The position numbers and the translations under genes were made by a program. The notes below the pieces were generated by a model that saw nothing but the letters and a program-made list of their open reading frames with translations, was not told the DNA's origin and searched no databases. This document shows, one piece after another, positions 1-6,852 of a stretch of DNA of 9,930 nucleotides. This DNA is from an uncultured bacterium (GTDB taxonomy: Bacteria; Bacillota; Clostridia; Lachnospirales; Lachnospiraceae). The stretch is taken from the NCBI GenBank assembly GCA_947088515.1, contig CAMUHA010000128.1, forward strand, positions 1 to 9,930, given 5' to 3'. Numbering within the stretch: the stretch's first letter is position 1; each line of letters begins with the position of its first letter.

Positions 1-245
1 ATACCCGTGTCAGAGAGCTGACAGATGATGAAGTTAAGAGAATCAGTGAAGTGATTGAAGCTGATTATATGGTGGAAGGCGATCTCAGAAGAGAAGTTGC
101 CATGAACATCAAGCGTCTTCAGGAAATCGGATGCTATAGAGGAATCCGTCACAGAAAAGGTCTTCCTGTGCGTGGACAGAACACAAAGACAAACGCAAGA
201 ACAAGAAAAGGCCCTAAGCGTACTGTTGCAAACAAGAAGAAATAA
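1..245 (+). CDS. rpsM: 30S ribosomal protein S13, 3' part (N-terminus off the window)
   Basis: This is the C-terminal part of S13, a head protein of the small ribosomal subunit that contacts 16S rRNA, the P-site tRNA and L5. The reading frame is open from base 3 to the TAA at 243-245 and gives 80 residues. The usual length is about 121, so roughly 40 N-terminal residues lie upstream. The visible part has the family's late signature GCYRGIRHRKGLPVRGQ followed by the basic tail NTKTNARTRKGPKR that reaches toward tRNA. A GTG at base 51 could look like a start, but the upstream codons (RVRELTDDEVKRISEVIE) are also S13-like, so the gene is cut by the window edge and is not a short form. rpsK follows after 58 bases without a terminator, as in the standard alpha operon. 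Confidence 0.97.
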   Translation, partial: TRVRELTDDEVKRISEVIEADYMVEGDLRREVAMNIKRLQEIGCYRGIRHRKGLPVRGQNTKTNARTRKGPKRTVANKKK

Positions 246-303
246 TCAGAAAAGTTTTATTCGGAAACAACTCATAACGATTGAAGAAAGTAGGTTAGTT
301 TAA

Positions 304-702
304 ATGGCAGCAAAAAAAGTTACCAAAAAAGTGACAAAGAAACGTGTCAAGAAAAACGTTGAACGTGGACAGGCACATATCCAGTCTTCATTTAACAACA
401 CAATTGTTACATTGACAGACACAGAAGGAAACGCCTTAAGCTGGGCAAGTGCCGGTGGTCTTGGTTTTAGAGGTTCAAGGAAATCTACTCCGTATGCGGC
501 TCAGATGGCTGCTGAAACAGCGGCAAAGGCAGCACAGGTGCATGGATTAAAGACAGTAGATGTTATGGTTAAGGGACCTGGTTCAGGACGTGAAGCGGCA
601 ATCCGCGCCCTTTCAGCTTGTGGTCTGGAAGTAACCAGTATCAGGGATGTGACACCTGTGCCTCATAACGGATGCCGTCCGCCCAAACGCCGCCGTGTAT
701 AA
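304..702 (+). CDS. rpsK: 30S ribosomal protein S11
   Basis: S11 sits on the platform of the 30S subunit, binds 16S rRNA and helps form the mRNA exit channel. The 132-residue product is full length for the family. It starts with a lysine-rich arm containing a repeated KKVTKKVTKK pattern (residues 3-18). The conserved core follows: HIQSSFNNTIVTLTD, WASAGGLGFRGSRKSTPYAAQ, VKGPGSGREAAIRAL and the C-terminal IRDVTPVPHNGCRPPKRRR. The start ATG is preceded by a weak purine stretch (around 286-294), consistent with translation coupled to rpsM. It is followed by a 174-base gap before rpsD, unusually long for this operon and structured (see the leader entry). Confidence 0.98.
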   Translation: MAAKKVTKKVTKKRVKKNVERGQAHIQSSFNNTIVTLTDTEGNALSWASAGGLGFRGSRKSTPYAAQMAAETAAKAAQVHGLKTVDVMVKGPGSGREAAIRALSACGLEVTSIRDVTPVPHNGCRPPKRRRV

Positions 703-742
703 TACGAAAAATCAGTGTTTGCATTAGAGCAGGCTGTTCTTT

Positions 743-868
743 TGTGAATATTAATTCACAGGTTAAATTAAATTTTATAGTTAAAAGTTGGAAGAAGGCG
801 TAAAGACGCTGTAAACAATAACGGTCCGGCAGAATTCGAAAGAACTGATACGGACTGAAAACAGGAGG
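743..868 (+). promoter_or_regulatory. candidate S4 autoregulatory leader upstream of rpsD
   Basis: The 174 bases between rpsK and rpsD hold a series of hairpins seen directly in the sequence. First is TGTGAAT/ATTCACA around an ATTA loop (743-760). Second is GCGT/ACGC around AAAG (798-809). Third is a long hairpin, 822-857, whose base CGGTCCG pairs with CGGACTG (one G-U). Inside it CAG/CTG and TTC/GAA are separated by a two-base AA bulge and capped by a GAAA tetraloop at 838-841. The last hairpin ends six bases before the AGGAGG ribosome binding site (863-868). S4 is a known autoregulator of its own mRNA in Bacillus and E. coli, and S4 leaders have been proposed in Clostridia. That this is such a leader is inferred from position and structure; I have not matched it to a covariance model. 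No terminator or clear promoter is visible in the gap. Confidence 0.55.
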
Positions 869-876
869 AAATTTAA

Positions 877-1470
877 ATGGCAGTAAACAGAGTTCCGGTA
901 CTTAAAAGATGCAGGTCACTTGGCCTTGATCCTGTATTTTTAGGGTATGACAAAAAGTCAAACAGAACAAACGCAAGGGCTGGTAAAAAAATAAGTGAGT
1001 ATGGCCTTCAGCTCCGGGAAAAACAGAAAGCAAAATTTATCTATGGTGTCCTGGAGAAGCCCTTCAGAAATTATTATAAAAAAGCCGACAGAATGAAGGG
1101 TATGACAGGTGAAAACCTGATGGTTATGCTGGAATGCAGACTGGATAATGTAGTATTTAGAATGGGACTTGCAAGAACCAGAAGAGAAGCCAGACAGATA
1201 GTTGGCCATCAGCATTTTTTGGTGAATGGAAAATCAGTTCAGATTCCTTCCTACCAGGTAAAAGCAGGGGACGTGATTGAAGTTCGGGAAAAATCCAAAT
1301 CCCTGCAAAGATACAAAGATATCCTTGAAGTGACATCAGGAAGACTGGTTCCTGAATGGATTGATGTGGATCAGGAAGCATTAAAGGGGACAATTAAGAA
1401 CCTTCCGACAAGAGAAATGATTGACGTTCCTGTTAACGAAATGCTCATCGTCGAATTATATTCTAAATAA
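877..1470 (+). CDS. rpsD: 30S ribosomal protein S4 (zinc-free form)
   Basis: S4 is a primary assembly protein of the 30S body and, in many bacteria, a translational repressor of its own operon. The 197-residue product has the N-terminal S4 domain, then the S4 RNA-binding fold at about residues 88-136 (RLDNVVFRMGLARTRREARQIV, HFLVNGKSVQIPSYQVKAGDVIEV), and the conserved ending VPVNEMLIVELYSK. Only two cysteines are present (C12 and C87), so the four-cysteine zinc site of the so-called C+ S4 proteins is missing. This zinc-free type is common in Clostridia. The start ATG lies eight bases after AGGAGG (863-868). rpoA follows after 109 bases that contain a strong hairpin. Confidence 0.98.
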   Translation: MAVNRVPVLKRCRSLGLDPVFLGYDKKSNRTNARAGKKISEYGLQLREKQKAKFIYGVLEKPFRNYYKKADRMKGMTGENLMVMLECRLDNVVFRMGLARTRREARQIVGHQHFLVNGKSVQIPSYQVKAGDVIEVREKSKSLQRYKDILEVTSGRLVPEWIDVDQEALKGTIKNLPTREMIDVPVNEMLIVELYSK

Positions 1471-1484
1471 ACTATGAGAAGAAA

Positions 1485-1516
1485 CTCTTAAGGCAGCGTA
1501 GTACGCTGCCTAAGAG
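1485..1516 (+). other. strong stem-loop between rpsD and rpoA, no U tract
   Basis: The arms CTCTTA (1485-1490) and GGCAGCGT (1492-1499) pair with ACGCTGCC (1503-1510) and TAAGAG (1511-1516). This gives 14 base pairs with a single bulged A at 1491 and a three-base AGT loop. The bases after it (CGTCTATATC) contain no T run, so it is not a standard intrinsic terminator, and rpoA downstream must be expressed in the same direction. It could be an RNA processing or stability element within the operon mRNA, or a site that tunes rpoA relative to rpsD. The structure is certain on paper; the role is unknown. Confidence 0.6.
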
Positions 1517-1579
1517 CGTCTATATCATATGGAGAATTATGAGTGTTACTTGTATTGTTCGTAAAGGAGGGTATTTGCA

Positions 1580-2539
1580 GTGTTCGAATTTGAAAGACCT
1601 AATATTGAGGTAGCAGAAATCTCTGAGGATAAAAAGTATGGCAAATTTGTCGTAGAGCCGTTAGAAAGAGGTTACGGTATCACGCTTGGCAACTCGCTTA
1701 GAAGAATTATGCTCTCTTCACTTCCCGGCGCTGCTGTAAGCCAGGTTAAGATAGAAGGTGTTCTTCATGAGTTCAGTTCCATTGAAGGTGTTAAGGAAGA
1801 TGTGACTGAAATTATCATGAATATCAAAAGCCTTGCCATAAGAAATAACAGTGATACAAACGAACCGAAGACTGCCTATATTGAGTATGAAGGCGAAGGT
1901 GTGGTAAGAGCATCAGATATCCAGTGTGACCAGGATGTGGAGATTCTCAATCCGGACCTTACAATTGCAACCTTAAACGGTAAAAATACCAAGCTTTACA
2001 TGGAACTGACCATTACAAAAGGCAGAGGTTATGTAAGCGCTGATAAAAATAAAAGCGAGGATTTGCCTATTGGTGTCATTGCAGTAGACTCTATTTACAC
2101 ACCTGTGGAGAGAGTGAATGTAAGTGTTGAAAATACACGTGTGGGGCAGATCACGGACTACGATAAGCTGACACTGGATGTTTATACGAATGGGACACTG
2201 GTACCTGACGAAGCGGTCAGCCTTGCTGCAAAAGTACTCAGCGAACATTTAAGCCTTTTCATTGACTTGTCTGAAAATGCCAAGACCGCAGAGGTTATGG
2301 TAGAAAAAGAAGAGGATGAAAAAGAAAAGGTATTGGAAATGAGCATTGACGAGCTAGAGTTGTCAGTTCGTTCCTATAACTGCTTAAAGAGAGCTGGTAT
2401 TAATACAGTTGAAGAATTGACAAATAAGACTTCTGAAGATATGATGAAAGTACGTAATCTTGGACGGAAATCTTTGGAGGAAGTTTTAGCTAAATTGAAA
2501 GAACTGGGATTGCAGCTGAATCCAAGTGAGGAAGCATAA
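1580..2539 (+). CDS. rpoA: DNA-directed RNA polymerase alpha subunit
   Basis: The alpha subunit dimerises to nucleate RNA polymerase assembly (alpha2-beta-beta'-omega) and its C-terminal domain binds UP elements and activators. The 319-residue product is full length. The N-terminal domain (about 1-232) includes GYGITLGNSLRRIMLSSLPG at 31-50, the dimer and beta-contact region, and VERVNVSVENTRVGQ at 176-190. A charged linker (VEKEEDEKEK, 241-250) leads to the C-terminal domain (about 255-313). There R264 in LSVRSYNCLKRAGI corresponds to E. coli R265, which contacts UP-element DNA, and NLGRKSLEE is the second DNA-contact helix. I chose the GTG start at 1580 because AAAGGAGG (1563-1570) is correctly spaced and the protein then begins MFEFERP, as in relatives. 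rplQ follows after 152 bases. Confidence 0.98.
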   Translation: MFEFERPNIEVAEISEDKKYGKFVVEPLERGYGITLGNSLRRIMLSSLPGAAVSQVKIEGVLHEFSSIEGVKEDVTEIIMNIKSLAIRNNSDTNEPKTAYIEYEGEGVVRASDIQCDQDVEILNPDLTIATLNGKNTKLYMELTITKGRGYVSADKNKSEDLPIGVIAVDSIYTPVERVNVSVENTRVGQITDYDKLTLDVYTNGTLVPDEAVSLAAKVLSEHLSLFIDLSENAKTAEVMVEKEEDEKEKVLEMSIDELELSVRSYNCLKRAGINTVEELTNKTSEDMMKVRNLGRKSLEEVLAKLKELGLQLNPSEEA

Positions 2540-2691
2540 ATCCCTGTCTGTTTGCGAAACGCAGGCGGTAAAGCCAAAGAGTACGCATTGCGTTCTCAAA
2601 AATGGAAAGTAACTGCATTCGGTAAGTAAGTCCAAAGAGCGTGGCCGGATGTACCATGAAGGGTTTAACCCGTTGAGGAAAGGAGCCGAAA

Positions 2692-3228
2692 ATGGCAAAA
2701 TACAGAAAATTGGGAAAAACTTCATCCCAGAGAAAAGCATTACTTAGAAATCAGGTGACAGCTCTTATTTATAAGGGGAGAATTACTACAACCTTAGCAA
2801 GAGCAAAAGAAGTACAGAAAATTGCAGAAGGTATTATTGCGCTTGCTGCAAAGGAAAAGGACAACTATGAGACAGTTAAGGTTTCCGCTAAAGTTCCTGT
2901 AAAGGATAAAGACGGAAAAAGAGTAAAAGAAGTTGTTGATGGAAAGAAAGTAACCAAGTTTGAAATTATTGAAAAAGAAATCAAGAAAGATATGCCCTCC
3001 CGGTTACATGCAAGACATCAGATACTTAGAGTTCTATATCCGGTAACTGAAGTGCCTACAACGAAGGCTGGAAGGAAGAGGGGAACAAAGAAAGTTGACC
3101 TCGTTGCAAAGCTGTTTGATGAATATGGCCCTAAATATGTAAACCGTCATGGTGGTTATACAAGAATCATTAAGATTGGCCAGCGTAAGGGTGATGGAGC
3201 TATGGAAGTAGTTCTTGAGTTAGTTTAA
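2692..3228 (+). CDS. rplQ: 50S ribosomal protein L17 with long internal insertion
   Basis: L17 lies near the peptide exit side of the 50S subunit. The N-terminal part (YRKLGKTSSQRKALLRNQVTALI, residues 4-26, and ARAKEVQKIAEG) and the C-terminal part (GGYTRIIKIGQRKGD, 154-168, ending VVLELV) are unmistakable L17. The protein is 178 residues against about 120 in B. subtilis. The extra length is mainly a lysine-rich segment at about residues 55-104 (from KEKDNYETVKV to KEIKKDMPSR), with a smaller one at about 118-134. The insertion falls before the conserved LHARHQ motif and keeps the frame. Similar insertions occur in Lachnospiraceae L17 as I recall it, so this is probably a lineage trait. The AAAGGAG ribosome binding site is at 2679-2685. 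A small GGGT/ACCC hairpin (2661-2671) lies just upstream. The gene ends the operon 12 bases before the terminator. Confidence 0.97.
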   Translation: MAKYRKLGKTSSQRKALLRNQVTALIYKGRITTTLARAKEVQKIAEGIIALAAKEKDNYETVKVSAKVPVKDKDGKRVKEVVDGKKVTKFEIIEKEIKKDMPSRLHARHQILRVLYPVTEVPTTKAGRKRGTKKVDLVAKLFDEYGPKYVNRHGGYTRIIKIGQRKGDGAMEVVLELV

Positions 3229-3240
3229 TAAAAAGATGAA

Positions 3241-3277
3241 AAAGGCTGCCGCACAATAATTTGTGCAGCGGTCTTTT
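3241..3277 (+). terminator. intrinsic terminator of the rpsM-rplQ operon
   Basis: Bases 3241-3256 pair with 3261-3276 around a TAAT loop. The stem is 16 bp with one C/A mismatch and two G-U pairs: AAAGGCTGCC GCACAA against TTGTGC AGCGGTCTTT. An A run precedes the stem and its 3' arm ends in TTTT. It lies 12 bases after the rplQ stop, where the operon should end. Confidence 0.85.
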
Positions 3278-3325
3278 GTGCATAAGGCATTTTTATGGAT
3301 AAACAAAAGAAGGGAATATATAAAT

Positions 3326-3877
3326 ATGGATGCAGTATACCAGGCGATAAAAAACTTTTTTAAATCTTTTATTAACTTATTTGTTGCTATCATTGAATTA
3401 TTGACTTCTCTGATAAACTGCATTGCTTATCTGCTGGAAAAACTGCATCCTAGTTTTTCTGAAAAATATGCGGGTAAGATTGGATTTATTGGGAGATTAA
3501 AAAAGAAGGGGTACAAAGAAGAACAGATACAGAAAATACGCAATGAACTGGAAGACAAAGTTACTGACAAGGATAAATACTACCAAATCTGTGCCAGGTT
3601 GAAGGAGGATGGGACCGGATTTTATGCGATAGTGCTTGCAATATTCTTTTTTGTGCTTGCCGCTGGTCTGCTTCTGGGCATTAGAATGGGTGGAAATATT
3701 TATGTTCTAATGGTTATAGCGGGAGCTTTTGTGTGTGCGGCATCCTGTCTTCTTATATCCCACCGACAGAAAAGGGTTATGGAAAACCATCTGATTGCTC
3801 TTATTCTGGAGGAAGAATATAAAGACAGGAAATGGACTCAAGATAATAAAGAGATGGGTGACAGCGTGCAAAGCTGA
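3326..3877 (+). CDS. small membrane protein of unknown function
   Basis: I do not recognise this 183-residue protein. It has a hydrophobic or amphipathic N-terminal segment (about 10-38, FFKSFINLFVAIIELLTSLI), then a charged, probably cytoplasmic stretch (about 55-97, rich in K and E, KKKGYKEEQIQKIRNELEDK). Two likely transmembrane helices follow at about 98-119 (GFYAIVLAIFFFVLAAGLLLG) and 124-145 (NIYVLMVIAGAFVCAASCLLI), then a charged tail. I chose ATG 3326 because GAAGGGA (3309-3315) precedes it. The in-frame GTG at 3263 lies inside the rplQ terminator stem and is not credible. No clear promoter is visible, so read-through from the ribosomal operon is possible. It is convergent with the carboxypeptidase gene, with 10 bases between them. 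The position, between rplQ and ecfA1, interrupts an otherwise conserved gene order. Confidence 0.75.
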   Translation: MDAVYQAIKNFFKSFINLFVAIIELLTSLINCIAYLLEKLHPSFSEKYAGKIGFIGRLKKKGYKEEQIQKIRNELEDKVTDKDKYYQICARLKEDGTGFYAIVLAIFFFVLAAGLLLGIRMGGNIYVLMVIAGAFVCAASCLLISHRQKRVMENHLIALILEEEYKDRKWTQDNKEMGDSVQS

Positions 3878-3887
3878 CAGACGCTCC

Positions 3888-4793
3888 TTAATTTACCACT
3901 TTTTGGAAGTGCTGATAGTCCTTACTGGAATTCCAGTTTCCGCCCCAGGTAAAGCCATGCTTTTTGAATAGCTGGTAACATAAGTCATTTTCATCAATTT
4001 TGTATGGAAAGTTTTGTGTACGGTCTGCATAAATTTCGCTTCCGGCAGGGGAAATATAGGTATCACCGCTTCCATCTTTATTAAAAACTACATAAGGATT
4101 ATAGAAAGGATTAATATCTATTGCACATCCGAGAGCATGTTTGGAGAGGCTGCTGGAGCCATCCACCAGGCGGTAATTAAAGCAGGAGGTGTTGTTATCA
4201 AGCATAGAAGCTGTGTCATCACCACCATATTCGTCAATTAGTCTGATTTTCTCAATCTGGTATTCGTTTTGATAAAGTTCATAAAAGATTTCCACTAAGT
4301 CCTGGGCAATTCCTTGGTTGCAGATTAATTCTCCAATCTGGGGTTGTCCGCTAAAATCATAATAAAGGACATTTACGTAGCGAAGGTCGTCATATGTTAT
4401 GGCAGGTATCTCATCATCGGCTATAATATTAGTAACCTGCAAAGATAATAAAGGAGCAATTGTCTCTGTAACTGGATAGGAGATACCTGTGATTCTTGCA
4501 ATCACTGCGTCAGACAAAGGCTGATAAAAGAAACCATCTGCATAATGGATGCTTAAGTCTGACTCCTTGTCAGCTGGAACAAAGGGCACAGCGGTAGGAG
4601 ATAGCGCAGGGGAAGGGGTGCACGTAGGAGAAGGTGTAGGGCTGGCCAAAGCGCTGGGGGTGGCATAAGCGATTTCCGGGTTGTTTTCCGCATATTCAAG
4701 AAGTGTTTCGCCTCTTGTAAGGACTCTTGCCAGGCCAGAACTGATTATAATCAGGACAACAAGAAAAACAAGTGGTTTCAAAATTTTTTCCAT
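3888..4793 (-). CDS. membrane-anchored M15-family D-alanyl-D-alanine carboxypeptidase-like protein
   Basis: This is a probable zinc peptidase acting on peptidoglycan stem peptides outside the membrane. The 301-residue protein starts with a signal anchor (about 7-25, PLVFLVVLIIISSGLA). A Pro/Ser/Thr-rich linker (about 45-72) leads to a C-terminal M15 catalytic domain (about 150-300). The M15 zinc motifs are present: SKHALGCAIDINP gives H219 and D226, and GFTWGGNW...DYQHFQ gives D292 and H295, so the domain looks active. NTSCFNYRLV (201-210) before the first motif is also typical of this group. Whether it cuts D-Ala-D-Ala or L-Ala-D-Glu bonds cannot be told from the sequence. The start is supported by GGAGG on the minus strand (4801-4805), seven bases upstream. 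It has its own candidate promoter and runs against all its neighbours. Confidence 0.88.
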   Translation of the reverse strand: MEKILKPLVFLVVLIIISSGLARVLTRGETLLEYAENNPEIAYATPSALASPTPSPTCTPSPALSPTAVPFVPADKESDLSIHYADGFFYQPLSDAVIARITGISYPVTETIAPLLSLQVTNIIADDEIPAITYDDLRYVNVLYYDFSGQPQIGELICNQGIAQDLVEIFYELYQNEYQIEKIRLIDEYGGDDTASMLDNNTSCFNYRLVDGSSSLSKHALGCAIDINPFYNPYVVFNKDGSGDTYISPAGSEIYADRTQNFPYKIDENDLCYQLFKKHGFTWGGNWNSSKDYQHFQKVVN

Positions 4794-4927
4794 ATCAAAT
4801 CCTCCATTAATATCATCTGATTTGCGACCAAATTTGCGCGATATTTAACAATTATTTATTTGTCACCCATCGAAATTCCTATTTAGCGCTTGATTATAAA
4901 ATATATGCCTGTTGCCAGCATTACATA

Positions 4928-4956
4928 TTTATAAGCTTGTTTTCCATAGCTGACAA
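4928..4956 (-). promoter_or_regulatory. candidate promoter for the M15 peptidase gene
   Basis: Read on the minus strand, TTGTCA (4956-4951) and TATAAA (4933-4928) are separated by exactly 17 bases, a good sigma-A type match. Transcription would begin near 4921 and give a leader of about 128 bases. The leader is A+T-rich and shows no convincing structure. The 286-base region 4794-5079 also carries the divergent ecfA1 promoter; nothing else gene-like is visible in it. Confidence 0.55.
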
Positions 4957-4975
4957 TTCCGAAGGGAAAGTTTTA

Positions 4976-4993
4976 TTTTATCATACGATAAAA
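4976..4993. repeat. 7-bp perfect inverted repeat upstream of the ecfA1 promoter
   Basis: TTTTATC (4976-4982) and GATAAAA (4987-4993) are perfect inverted copies around ATAC, ending nine bases before the -35 box of the ecfA1 promoter. An operator for a dimeric regulator is possible, but A+T-rich dyads of this size also arise by chance. Confidence 0.35.
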
Positions 4994-5002
4994 GACATTG
5001 TA

Positions 5003-5031
5003 TTGCAATTAAAATTAATATCCTGTACAAT
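5003..5031 (+). promoter_or_regulatory. candidate promoter of the ecfA1-ecfA2-ecfT-truA operon
   Basis: TTGCAA (5003-5008) and TACAAT (5026-5031) lie 17 bases apart, close to the sigma-A consensus. A start near 5038 gives a 5' leader of about 40 bases ending in the AAAGGA ribosome binding site (5068-5073). No riboswitch fits in so short a leader. Confidence 0.65.
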
Positions 5032-5079
5032 AAGGACGGAAATGGAAATAAAGAGCATCAACATAATAAAGGAAGAAAA

Positions 5080-5931
5080 ATGGGAATTATAGAAGCCAGA
5101 AATCTTGTTTATGAGTATATAAGAAGAGATGAAGAGGGCAATGTGGAAGGCATTACCCGTGCAGTGGATGACGTAAGTCTTGATATACAGCGGGGGGATT
5201 TTGTTGCAATTCTTGGACATAATGGTTCCGGGAAATCTACCTTTGCCAAGCATTTGAATGCCATTCTTTATCCTACGGAAGGAACTTTGTGGGTGGACGG
5301 GAAGGATACATCACAGGATACCAATCTCTGGGAGGTCAGGCAAAAAGCTGGGATGGTGTTTCAAAACCCGGACAATCAGATTATTGGGCAGGTTGTGGAG
5401 GAGGATGTGGGATTTGGGCCAGAAAACCTTGGGGTTCCTACAGAAGAAATCTGGCAGAGAGTGGAGGAAAGCCTTAAGGCGGTGGGAATGTATGAGTTTC
5501 GGAAACATTCTCCCAATAAATTATCCGGAGGGCAGAAACAGCGTGTTTCTATTGCCGGAGTGATTGCCATGCACCCAAAATGTATTGTGCTGGATGAACC
5601 GACTGCCATGCTTGATCCGAACGGACGAAAGGAAGTAATCCGTGCGGCCAGGGCGCTGAATGATGTGGAAGAGATTACCATAATTCTTATTACCCATTAT
5701 ATGGAAGAGATCATACATGCCAATAAGGTTTTTGTGATGGATAAGGGAAAAATTGCCATGGAGGGAACACCAAGAGAAGTATTTAGCCAGGTTGAAAAGT
5801 TAAAAAGCTTAAGACTGGATGTGCCGCAGGTTACTCTGCTGGCACATGAGCTTAGAAAAGATGGTCTTGCCATTCCAGAAGGGATACTGACTTGTGAAGA
5901 ACTGGTGGCAGCCTGTCTGAAAGTGAGGTAG
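5080..5931 (+). CDS. ecfA1: ECF transporter energy-coupling ATPase 1
   Basis: This is one of the two ABC ATPases that power energy-coupling factor importers for vitamins and transition metals. It acts on the cytoplasmic side of the membrane with EcfA2 and EcfT. The 283-residue protein has all ABC motifs: Walker A GHNGSGKST at 46-54, the Q-loop glutamine Q95 in FQNPDNQ, signature LSGGQ at 148-152, Walker B CIVLDE at 168-173 with catalytic E173, D-loop D179, and switch histidine H206. The post-ABC tail (about 220-283) is typical of the Ecf/CbiO family. It opens the operon and is followed two bases after its stop by ecfA2. The assignment as A1 rather than A2 rests on order and on resemblance to the Bacillus genes. 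Confidence 0.95.
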   Translation: MGIIEARNLVYEYIRRDEEGNVEGITRAVDDVSLDIQRGDFVAILGHNGSGKSTFAKHLNAILYPTEGTLWVDGKDTSQDTNLWEVRQKAGMVFQNPDNQIIGQVVEEDVGFGPENLGVPTEEIWQRVEESLKAVGMYEFRKHSPNKLSGGQKQRVSIAGVIAMHPKCIVLDEPTAMLDPNGRKEVIRAARALNDVEEITIILITHYMEEIIHANKVFVMDKGKIAMEGTPREVFSQVEKLKSLRLDVPQVTLLAHELRKDGLAIPEGILTCEELVAACLKVR

Positions 5932-5933
5932 AA

Positions 5934-6782
5934 ATGTCTATTATTTTGGATCATGTAAGTCATATATACGAATCCGGTACAGCCATGGAATATGCGGCGC
6001 TTAAAGACATCAGTCTTGTGATACCCAAGGGACAGTTTATTGGCCTTATCGGACATACCGGTTCCGGCAAGTCTACCCTTGTTCAGCATCTGAATGGACT
6101 TTTGGCGCCTACAAAGGGCAATATTTATTATAATGGCGCAGACATACACGAAAAAGATTATAATAAGAAAGAACTTCGGAGCAAAGTGGGGTTGGTGTTC
6201 CAGTACCCGGAACACCAGCTTTTTGAAATTGATGTATTTTCTGATGTTTGCTTTGGGCCCAGAAATCTGGGACTTGATAAAAAGGAAGTGGAGCTTAGAG
6301 CCTATGCAGCGCTAAAGCAGGTGGGACTTTCGGATGAGTATTTCTATCAGTCACCTTTTGACCTGTCAGGGGGGCAAAAGCGGAGAGTGGCAATTGCAGG
6401 TGTGCTTGCAATGAAGCCGGAAGCGCTAATTTTGGATGAGCCTACGGCTGGGCTTGACCCAAAAGGGCGGGACGAAATTTTAGACCAGATTGCCAAGCTT
6501 CGGAGGGAAACAGGGATGACGGTTATTTTGGTTTCCCATAGCATGGAGGATGTGGCCCGTTATGTGGACCGTATTATTGTTATGAATAAAGGACAGGTTA
6601 TGTATGATGATGAACCCAGAGAAGTGTTCCGCCACTATAGAGAGCTGGAAGAAGTCGGCCTTGCAGCGCCGCAGGTGACATACATTATGCAGGCATTTAA
6701 GAAAGCAGGCTTTGGTGTTGATACGGATATCACCACCATTGAAGAGGCAAAAGCAGCTATTTTGAGGGCTGTCAGGGGATAA
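5934..6782 (+). CDS. ecfA2: ECF transporter energy-coupling ATPase 2
   Basis: This is the second ATPase of the energy-coupling module; it pairs with EcfA1 as a heterodimer that engages the coupling helices of EcfT. The 282-residue protein has Walker A GHTGSGKST at 40-48, Q-loop Q90 in VFQYPEHQLF, signature LSGGQ at 144-148, Walker B ALILDE at 164-169, and H202 in the switch. The FQYPEHQLFE stretch is typical of EcfA2. The ATG lies two bases after the ecfA1 stop, and its ribosome binding site (GAGGT, 5925-5929) overlaps the end of ecfA1, so translation is probably coupled. Both ATPases keep their catalytic residues, so neither is a degenerate partner. Confidence 0.95.
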   Translation: MSIILDHVSHIYESGTAMEYAALKDISLVIPKGQFIGLIGHTGSGKSTLVQHLNGLLAPTKGNIYYNGADIHEKDYNKKELRSKVGLVFQYPEHQLFEIDVFSDVCFGPRNLGLDKKEVELRAYAALKQVGLSDEYFYQSPFDLSGGQKRRVAIAGVLAMKPEALILDEPTAGLDPKGRDEILDQIAKLRRETGMTVILVSHSMEDVARYVDRIIVMNKGQVMYDDEPREVFRHYRELEEVGLAAPQVTYIMQAFKKAGFGVDTDITTIEEAKAAILRAVRG

Positions 6783-6852
6783 AGGGTGAGATTTTGCCAA
6801 ACTTTGGCTGATTCTGGGACACAGACAGGATTTTGAAAATTGGAGATTAAAA

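Noticed and set aside
3263..3325. GTG start for the membrane protein gene
   Set aside because: It falls within the rplQ terminator stem and has no ribosome binding site.
4893..4898. Minus-strand TATAAT as the -10 box for the M15 peptidase gene
   Set aside because: No acceptable -35 box lies 16-18 bases upstream; the pair at 4928-4956 is better.
5311..6215. Antisense open frames across the ecf ATPase genes
   Set aside because: They are shadows of two well-supported ABC ATPase genes, with no ribosome binding sites and no recognisable protein features.
6796..6808. GCCAAA/TTTGGC dyad between ecfA2 and ecfT as a terminator
   Set aside because: One-base centre, short arms and no T run; the operon clearly continues.
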